Of a DNA stretch of 20,188 bases, positions 15,861 to 20,188 are shown in pieces. Under the pieces are notes generated by a model. That model ran no database searches, was not told the origin of the DNA, and saw only the letters and a list, made by a program, of their open reading frames with translations. Origin of the DNA: Moraxellaceae bacterium (GTDB lineage Bacteria; Pseudomonadota; Gammaproteobacteria; Pseudomonadales; Moraxellaceae). Location of the stretch: the NCBI GenBank assembly GCA_030684415.1, contig JAUXNL010000391.1, forward strand, positions 1 to 20,188, written 5' to 3'. The position numbers and the translations under genes were made by a program. How positions within the stretch are numbered: position 1 is the first letter of the stretch; every line of letters starts with the position of its first letter.

Positions 15861-15866
15861 CTTATA
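15861..15866 (-). promoter_or_regulatory. Possible -10 box of the kinase-phosphatase unit
   Basis: On the minus strand TATAAG matches the -10 consensus at five of six positions. It lies between the terminator after pal and the kinase start, about 70 bases from the TTG. No good -35 is present 16-18 bases upstream, so the promoter may be weak or activator-dependent. It is proposed because the terminator makes a promoter in this gap necessary. Confidence 0.35.
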
Positions 15867-15944
15867 AAACAGGCAAGTCGTGAGCAGGCGAGGGCTAAAA
15901 GGGAGGTGGACGGCGGGCCATAGGCTTGAAGAGGCGCCCAGCCC

Positions 15945-15973
15945 AAAAAGAAACGGGCCCGAAGGCCCGTTTC
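15945..15973 (-). terminator. Intrinsic terminator after pal, UUCG tetraloop
   Basis: On the minus strand GAAACGGGCC (15973-15964), the loop TTCG (15963-15960), GGCCCGTTTC (15959-15950) and then five T (15949-15945) form a perfect 10-bp stem with the very stable cUUCGg loop. It starts 17 bases after the pal stop. It should end most of the tolQRAB-pal transcript before the kinase gene. Confidence 0.93.
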
Positions 15974-15989
15974 GTCAATCGGCAGGCAA

Positions 15990-16601
15990 TTACGGCTTGC
16001 CGGCAGTGTAGTCCAGTTCCACGCGACGGTTCTTGGCCCAGGCTTCTTCGCTTTCACCGGCGACAGCAGGCTTTTCTTCGCCGTAGCTGACGACTTCAAG
16101 CTGGCTGGATTTGGCGCCATTGGCGGTCAGGAAGGAGGCCACTGCTTTAGCGCGGCGCTCGCCCAGTGCCATGTTGTATTCACGGGTGCCGCGTTCGTCT
16201 GCATGGCCACTGACCTGCAGGCGGGCAGCACTGTTCTTGGCGAGGTACGCGGCATGTGCTTTCAGGGCCTGAAGGTCGGCACCCTGCACGCTGGCATCGT
16301 CGTAGCCGAAATAGAACACACGCAGGCCAAGGCGGGCGGCGACATCATTTGCCAGATTGGCGCCAGCTTTGCTGGCGTCATTGAGCGACTGGCTGGAAAG
16401 ATCGGAGCCGGCATTGGCGGCGGAGGTCTGGGCGGCGGCGGCTGCATCGGCGGCGGCTTTGGCGGCAGCAGCGCGGGCGGCTTCATCGGCCTGTGCCGTC
16501 GAGGCAGAGGTATCCGGGGTTTTGGTCGTGGTGCAGGCGCCGAGGCCGAGGCTGAGGCCAAGCAGGGCGACGGGGAGGACTTTCTGCTTCGTCATGAACA
16601 T
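15990..16601 (-). CDS. pal: Peptidoglycan-associated lipoprotein Pal
   Basis: A 203-residue outer-membrane lipoprotein: signal peptide with lipobox LGAC (Cys23), an Ala-rich linker (about 36-75) and an OmpA-like peptidoglycan-binding domain (about 92-200). The domain carries VSGHADERGTREYNMALGERRA (split at 130-151) and KNRRVEL (190-196), which hold the Asp and Arg residues that contact diaminopimelate. Pal anchors the outer membrane to peptidoglycan and is released by TolB. The ATG at 16601 has GGAG 9 bases upstream. An in-frame ATG two codons later is too far from it. The 187-base gap to tolB may hold a pal promoter, but I see no strong one. A terminator follows directly. Confidence 0.95.
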   Translation of the reverse strand: MFMTKQKVLPVALLGLSLGLGACTTTKTPDTSASTAQADEAARAAAAKAAADAAAAAQTSAANAGSDLSSQSLNDASKAGANLANDVAARLGLRVFYFGYDDASVQGADLQALKAHAAYLAKNSAARLQVSGHADERGTREYNMALGERRAKAVASFLTANGAKSSQLEVVSYGEEKPAVAGESEEAWAKNRRVELDYTAGKP

Positions 16602-16788
16602 GTGCGCAATCTCCATTAAGCAAACGGGTAGAACAGTTAAAGCTGAGCAAAATGCTCGGGAATCAAGGCGGTGCCCATTTTCCAAATCCGCCGCCCTGAT
16701 ACAACGGCAGACTACAAAACAACACAACAGCGGAACGGTCGGGTAATACAGGAGTGCTTATGCGCACCGTATCAGTGCCGGAAAACGC

Positions 16789-18117
16789 TCAGGGTCGCAA
16801 AAACGGCGACCATGACGGCTCGCGTACTTCGCCAAGCCGAGCCGGCAGACGCACCCTGCTGCGGCCGTCGACGGAGACAATGGCCAGCTCACCGTACGCA
16901 CCGCGCCGGGTGGCATATACCAGCGACAGGCCGTTCGGCGAAAAACTCGGACTCTCATCCAGCGGCGTTTGGGTCAGCGTGGTGAGCACACCGCTTTGCA
17001 CATCCTGCAAGGCAATCTGGAATTGCTGCCCGCGCTGACGGTGCACCAACGCCAAATAACGGCCATCGGGGCTGATATCGGCACGGGCATTGTAGTTGCC
17101 CTCGAATGTCAGGCGTTTGACCGCCAGATCGGCAAGGCTGAGCCGATAAATCTGCGCACTGCCACCACGGTCCGAGGTGAATACCAGCGATTTGCTGTCG
17201 GGTGCCCAGCGTGGTTCGGTATCAATGCCGGGGTGATTGGTGAGCCGGGTGAGCGCGCGCGACTCGATATCCATGAGATAGATTTCCGGATTGCCATCAC
17301 GCGACAAGGTCAGTGCCAACTTCCGACCATCCGGCGACCAGGCCGGGGCGCCATTGAGGCCGCTGAAGCTGGCCAGTTTCTGGCGCTCTTGGCTGGCGAT
17401 GTTTTGCATGAAAATGGCGGGCCGGCCACTTTCGAACGACACATAAGCAACCTTGCGACCATCCGGCGACCAGCCGGGTGACAGAATGGGCTCAGGTGAT
17501 TCCAGTATGGTCACCGGGCGCTGGCCATCTGCATCTGCCAGCTCTAGTCGATAAGTTCTTTTGCCGTTTTTCGGAAACACGTTCACATACAGGATCCGGG
17601 TGGAAAAATCCCCGCGCACACCGGTAATGGCTTCGAATACCTTGTCAGCCACGAAGTGCGCCGCGTCGCGCCATTGTGCTGAGGCTACGGTCAGGCTTTC
17701 ACCGAGCAGGCGCGTCTGGCGGTCGAGGCTGAACAGTTCATAGCGGATTTCATGACGACCGTCTGTGCCTTGGCGCACCGAGCCCACCAGCAGGTGATTG
17801 GCGCTGACATTTTTCCATTCGCTGTAAAGCACGTCGCCACCATGAGTGGGGCGTGCGCCCAGTGCATTGTCTGGCAGCGGACGGAAACGCCCGCTGCGCT
17901 CGAGGTCGGCACTGACAATGCTGGCAATGTTGTCGGCGAACTGCGGGCCACCAAACGGTACGATGGCAATCGGCAGTGCATCGTCTGCACCGCGGGTGAT
18001 TTCAATGACCAGTTCGGCCTTGGCGGCACTGATCATGAAAAAACCAGCCATAGCAAAGCCGGCCATAGCAAAGCCGGTCGTGAACAATCTGGCAAAAGCG
18101 AAAAGCAAAGCGCGCAT
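16789..18117 (-). CDS. tolB: Tol-Pal periplasmic protein TolB
   Basis: A 442-residue periplasmic protein with an N-terminal domain (about 36-160) and a six-bladed beta-propeller (about 165-442) built from repeated (S/A)WSPDGRK(L/V)A units, such as PGWSPDGRKVAYVSF and PAWSPDGRKLALTLS. TolB binds Pal through the propeller and TolA through its N-terminal tail. The ATG at 18117 overlaps the tolA stop by one base (TGATG). The signal peptide (about 34 residues) is unusual: GFAMA at 15-19 is repeated at 20-24, encoded by a 15-base tandem duplication (18044-18058 and 18059-18073, one mismatch), followed by a third diverged copy, GFFMI. Confidence 0.96.
   Translation of the reverse strand: MRALLFAFARLFTTGFAMAGFAMAGFFMISAAKAELVIEITRGADDALPIAIVPFGGPQFADNIASIVSADLERSGRFRPLPDNALGARPTHGGDVLYSEWKNVSANHLLVGSVRQGTDGRHEIRYELFSLDRQTRLLGESLTVASAQWRDAAHFVADKVFEAITGVRGDFSTRILYVNVFPKNGKRTYRLELADADGQRPVTILESPEPILSPGWSPDGRKVAYVSFESGRPAIFMQNIASQERQKLASFSGLNGAPAWSPDGRKLALTLSRDGNPEIYLMDIESRALTRLTNHPGIDTEPRWAPDSKSLVFTSDRGGSAQIYRLSLADLAVKRLTFEGNYNARADISPDGRYLALVHRQRGQQFQIALQDVQSGVLTTLTQTPLDESPSFSPNGLSLVYATRRGAYGELAIVSVDGRSRVRLPARLGEVREPSWSPFLRP
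18044..18073. repeat. 15-base tandem duplication in the tolB signal sequence
   Basis: CCAGCCATAGCAAAG (18044-18058) is followed at once by CCGGCCATAGCAAAG (18059-18073), one base different. It keeps the frame and repeats five hydrophobic residues of the signal peptide, so copy number could change without a frameshift. Confidence 0.85.
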
Positions 18118-18974
18118 CAAAGGTCTTCCGGATTGAATCTGAAGGTGAAGCTGCGGAAATTCTGGTTGAACACGGCAACGTCATCTGGAACTGGCAAGGG
18201 ATTTGATCGGCGCACCGCATCCTCGGCACTGGCATCGAATGCACTGTCACCACTGCTGGTCTGCGTGACCACACTGGCCACTTCGCCGCCGGGCAGCACA
18301 CTGATTCGCAGCACCGTGACCATGCCATGACGGGCGGAGGCCGGTCTGTTCCATTTTGTTGAAACGCGCTGTGTGATCAGGCGTCGGTATTTGTCGATGA
18401 TCTGTTGTGTGGCGGCGGCACGCGCAGCGGCGGCGCTCTGTGCCATTTCTCGCTGCAGGCGTTCGGCATCAGCTTTTGCCTGCTGTTCACGCATTTCACG
18501 GTTGAGCGCTTCCATTTCGGCATCGAGTGCGGAGCGGTCGAGTACCGGTTTTTTCACGACGGGTTTGGCGGGCGCGGGAGCAGGCTTTTCGGGGACAGGT
18601 TCGCGGACCGGAATACTGTTTGGCGCTGGTATCTTTGCCACCGGCAAAGGTGGCGGGGCTGGAGCAGGAACTGGCGCCGCTGTGGCAGCTGCCGGTTCGG
18701 GTAGGGGCTCAGGAGGCGGTTCGGGCTGTGGTGCCGGTTCGGGCACTCGTGGCGCCGGTGTTGGCGCTGGAGTTGGCGTTGATGTCGGCACGGGAGCCGC
18801 CGTGCTCACCAATACCGCTTCGATGACGCGTTGGGGCGGAATGTCCGGCATGTGATGCAAGTGTGGCAACAGAAAAACCAGTGCCAGCAGAACACCATGC
18901 AGCGCCAGTGAAATGCGTAACGCTTTGGGGAGTCTGGCCATGGCTGCCAGTGCAGTCGCTTCAGCGCTGGGCAT
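18117..18974 (-). CDS. tolA: Tol-Pal inner-membrane linker TolA
   Basis: A 285-residue protein, short for TolA. A membrane helix lies at about 21-40. The periplasmic linker (about 60-145) is Pro-rich, with many PAP, PEP and KP units, followed by a short charged helix (148-190) and a C-terminal TolA/TonB-like domain (about 190-285) with QQIIDKYRRLITQRVSTKW and SGDSAFDASAEDAVRRSNPLP. TolA transmits proton-motive force from TolQR to TolB and Pal. E. coli TolA instead has a long Ala/Lys/Glu helix. The Pro-rich form looks like TonB, but its position inside tolQR-tolB fixes it as TolA. The ATG at 18974 overlaps the end of tolR by 14 bases. A second ATG at 18941 lacks a ribosome site. Confidence 0.92.
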   Translation of the reverse strand: MPSAEATALAAMARLPKALRISLALHGVLLALVFLLPHLHHMPDIPPQRVIEAVLVSTAAPVPTSTPTPAPTPAPRVPEPAPQPEPPPEPLPEPAAATAAPVPAPAPPPLPVAKIPAPNSIPVREPVPEKPAPAPAKPVVKKPVLDRSALDAEMEALNREMREQQAKADAERLQREMAQSAAAARAAATQQIIDKYRRLITQRVSTKWNRPASARHGMVTVLRISVLPGGEVASVVTQTSSGDSAFDASAEDAVRRSNPLPVPDDVAVFNQNFRSFTFRFNPEDL

Positions 18975-19401
18975 CAGGGCTGGCCTGGGTCAACAGGCCG
19001 ACATTGGCCACGCCGGCCTGTTGCAGTCGCGCCATCAGGGTGACGACCACACCGTAATTCACGCGGTGATCTCCGTTGACGAGAACCGGTGCATCGGGAT
19101 GCCGGTCAACAATTTTTTGCACGGCAGAGGGGATGTCATCCGGCTGTACGCGGCGGTCTTTGGCATTGCCTTGTTTCAGCCAGTAACTGCCATCGGCCTT
19201 GATCGACACGATAATCGGCTCGCGGTTGCGTAACGAGAGGTTGTCGGTCACGGCTTTGGGCAGGTCGACTTGCAGGCCCTGCGTGAGCATTGGCGCCGTC
19301 ACCATGAAAATCACCAGCAACACCAGCATGACGTCGATGTACGGCACGACATTCATTTCGGCGACGGGCTTTTTCCGTTCGCGGCGGAAGGTGCTGTCCA
19401 T
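18961..19401 (-). CDS. tolR: Tol-Pal inner-membrane protein TolR
   Basis: A 146-residue ExbD/TolR protein: a short cytoplasmic tail (MDSTFRRERKKPVAEMNVVPYIDVMLVLL, in parts), one membrane helix (about 20-42) with the proton-relay Asp in PYIDVMLVLLVIF, and a periplasmic domain ending in LMARLQQAGVANVGLLT. With TolQ it forms the proton-driven motor for TolA. The ATG at 19401 is one base after the tolQ stop (TGA-C-ATG). Open frame continues upstream to 19464 but overlaps tolQ and is unlike the family. It overlaps the tolA start by 14 bases, so translation is coupled along the operon. Confidence 0.95.
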   Translation of the reverse strand: MDSTFRRERKKPVAEMNVVPYIDVMLVLLVIFMVTAPMLTQGLQVDLPKAVTDNLSLRNREPIIVSIKADGSYWLKQGNAKDRRVQPDDIPSAVQKIVDRHPDAPVLVNGDHRVNYGVVVTLMARLQQAGVANVGLLTQASPDAQR

Positions 19402-19402
19402 G

Positions 19403-20083
19403 TCAGTTCCTGGCGTGGGCTTCGCGGTGCAGGATGCCGATGAATTCGTCGGCGAAAGTTTCATACCGCGTCAGCAAGGCATCGCTGCTGGACGAATAAC
19501 GGTTGTAAGCCAGCACGGCGGGAATGGCGGCGAAGAGACCGATGGCGGTAGCAATCAGCGCCTCGGCAATGCCGGGCGCCACCACGGCCAGTGTGGCCTG
19601 CTGCACTTTGGCTAGCCCCATGAACGAATTCATGATGCCCCAGACAGTGCCGAACAGGCCGATATAGGGGCTGGTCGAGCCAACGCTGGCCAGGAAGTTG
19701 AGATGGGTTTCGAGCCGTGTCTGCTCTTGGGTGAGGGCGATGCGCATGGCACGGGTGACGCCCTGCATGAGCGCATCGGCATCGGCATCTTTGTCGCGCA
19801 GACGGAGGAACTCCTTGAAGCCGGCGCGGAAAATGCTCGCCTGTCCTTGTACGTCAGGACCGGAAGGAATGGAGTTGTACAGCGCCGAAAGATCGCCGCC
19901 TGCCCAGAATTTTTCGTCAAAGGCTTCCGCTGCTGCGCGTGCCTGCTGGTAGAGCGCACGACGCTGGAAAATGATGGTCCATGAGGCCACTGAGGCGGCG
20001 ACCAGTATCAGCATCACCAGTTGCACGACAAAACTGGCGTGGCTGACCAGATGCCAGACGGACATGTCAGGAGGATTGCTCAT
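19403..20083 (-). CDS. tolQ: Tol-Pal motor protein TolQ
   Basis: A 226-residue MotA/TolQ/ExbB-family protein with three membrane helices (about 15-37, 130-155, 165-195). The conserved segment SVGSTSPYIGLFGTVWGIMN lies in the second helix and APGIAEALIATAIGLFAAIP in the third; both line the proton channel with TolR. A cytoplasmic loop of about 90 residues lies between helices 1 and 2. The ATG at 20083 overlaps the ybgC stop by four bases (ATGA) and has ACGGAA upstream. A later ATG at 20065 lacks a ribosome site. Confidence 0.96.
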   Translation of the reverse strand: MSNPPDMSVWHLVSHASFVVQLVMLILVAASVASWTIIFQRRALYQQARAAAEAFDEKFWAGGDLSALYNSIPSGPDVQGQASIFRAGFKEFLRLRDKDADADALMQGVTRAMRIALTQEQTRLETHLNFLASVGSTSPYIGLFGTVWGIMNSFMGLAKVQQATLAVVAPGIAEALIATAIGLFAAIPAVLAYNRYSSSSDALLTRYETFADEFIGILHREAHARN

Positions 20084-20188
20084 TGCGAATTTCCGTAGCG
20101 GTTTTTGAGCAGAGCCAGCAGGGTTTCCGGCAAGGCCCGCGGTTTGAGGTCGGAGCGTTTGACACAGGCAATATCGATTTGCGCACCG
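20080..20188 (-). CDS. ybgC: Tol-Pal-associated acyl-CoA thioesterase YbgC, C-terminal end only
   Basis: The last 35 codons of a gene entering from the right edge read AQIDIACV, then KRSDLKPRALPETLLALL, and stop at a TGA that overlaps the tolQ ATG by four bases. The (I)ACV...LKPRALP pattern is the usual C-terminus of YbgC, which precedes tolQ in most tol-pal operons. The catalytic N-terminal half is outside the window, so activity cannot be judged. Confidence 0.85.
   Translation of the reverse strand, partial: GAQIDIACVKRSDLKPRALPETLLALLKNRYGNSQ

Noticed and set aside
16602..16788. TTGATT ... TTTAAC as a pal promoter
   Set aside because: Only four of six matches in each box with a 19-base spacer; too weak to list as a feature.
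18117..18974. Calling the proline-rich protein TonB
   Set aside because: Its position between tolR and tolB, with overlaps on both sides, and its C-terminal domain fit TolA; no TonB-system genes are nearby.

Overview
The window reads as a stretch of chromosome from a fairly GC-rich proteobacterium, most likely a non-enteric gammaproteobacterium. Three things support this: a complete tol-pal locus followed by cpoB-queE-queC; a bepA / tusA / bcp / gcvR neighbourhood that recalls the order in Pseudomonas; and a DUF2796 (ZrgA-like) ABC cluster of the type described in Vibrio. I cannot name a genus. There are no rRNA or tRNA genes, insertion sequences or CRISPR arrays. Genes are dense and mostly on the minus strand; only nadA, the thioesterase after it and tusA are on the plus strand.

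Layout. (1) 1-105: start of a lipoprotein gene, cut by the window edge. (2) 282-3602, minus: zrgA-like His-rich periplasmic protein, ABC ATPase and FtsX-type permease joined by 1-4 base stop/start overlaps, then a DUF3299 secreted protein after a 125-base gap. It looks like a metal (probably zinc) acquisition unit. (3) 3603-4417: 815 bases without a convincing gene, holding a C-rich/G-poor tract on the zrgA leader strand and several perfect or near-perfect inverted repeats. (4) 4418-5901, plus: nadA (quinolinate synthase), overlapping by one base a hotdog-fold thioesterase. (5) 6068-7525, minus: bepA; divergent from it, tusA at 7612-7842; then 305 bases of structured non-coding DNA where Pseudomonas-type genomes carry perM. 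(6) 8148-9390, minus: gcvR then bcp, separated by 241 bases with hairpins. (7) 9555-11235, minus: queE, a YnfA-family membrane protein and queC, with ynfA one base after queE. (8) 11292-12263: cpoB. (9) 12387-15791, minus: a PP2C phosphatase and a CHASE2-sensor Ser/Thr kinase. (10) 15990-20188, minus: pal, tolB, tolA, tolR, tolQ and the end of ybgC.

The most striking feature is item 9. A eukaryotic-type kinase/phosphatase pair sits exactly between pal and cpoB, which are normally neighbours. A strong intrinsic terminator follows pal (cUUCGg tetraloop, T5) and another follows the phosphatase (9-bp stem, T6), so the pair looks like a self-contained transcription unit set into the tol-pal locus. 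The gap between kinase and phosphatase is almost filled by a perfect 13-bp hairpin that reaches the phosphatase's GTG start. This suggests, but does not prove, phospho-signalling tied to outer-membrane constriction or envelope stress.

Most core-gene calls rest on recognisable catalytic or binding motifs and are secure. Start codons that are non-ATG or ambiguous are flagged. Promoter calls are weak.
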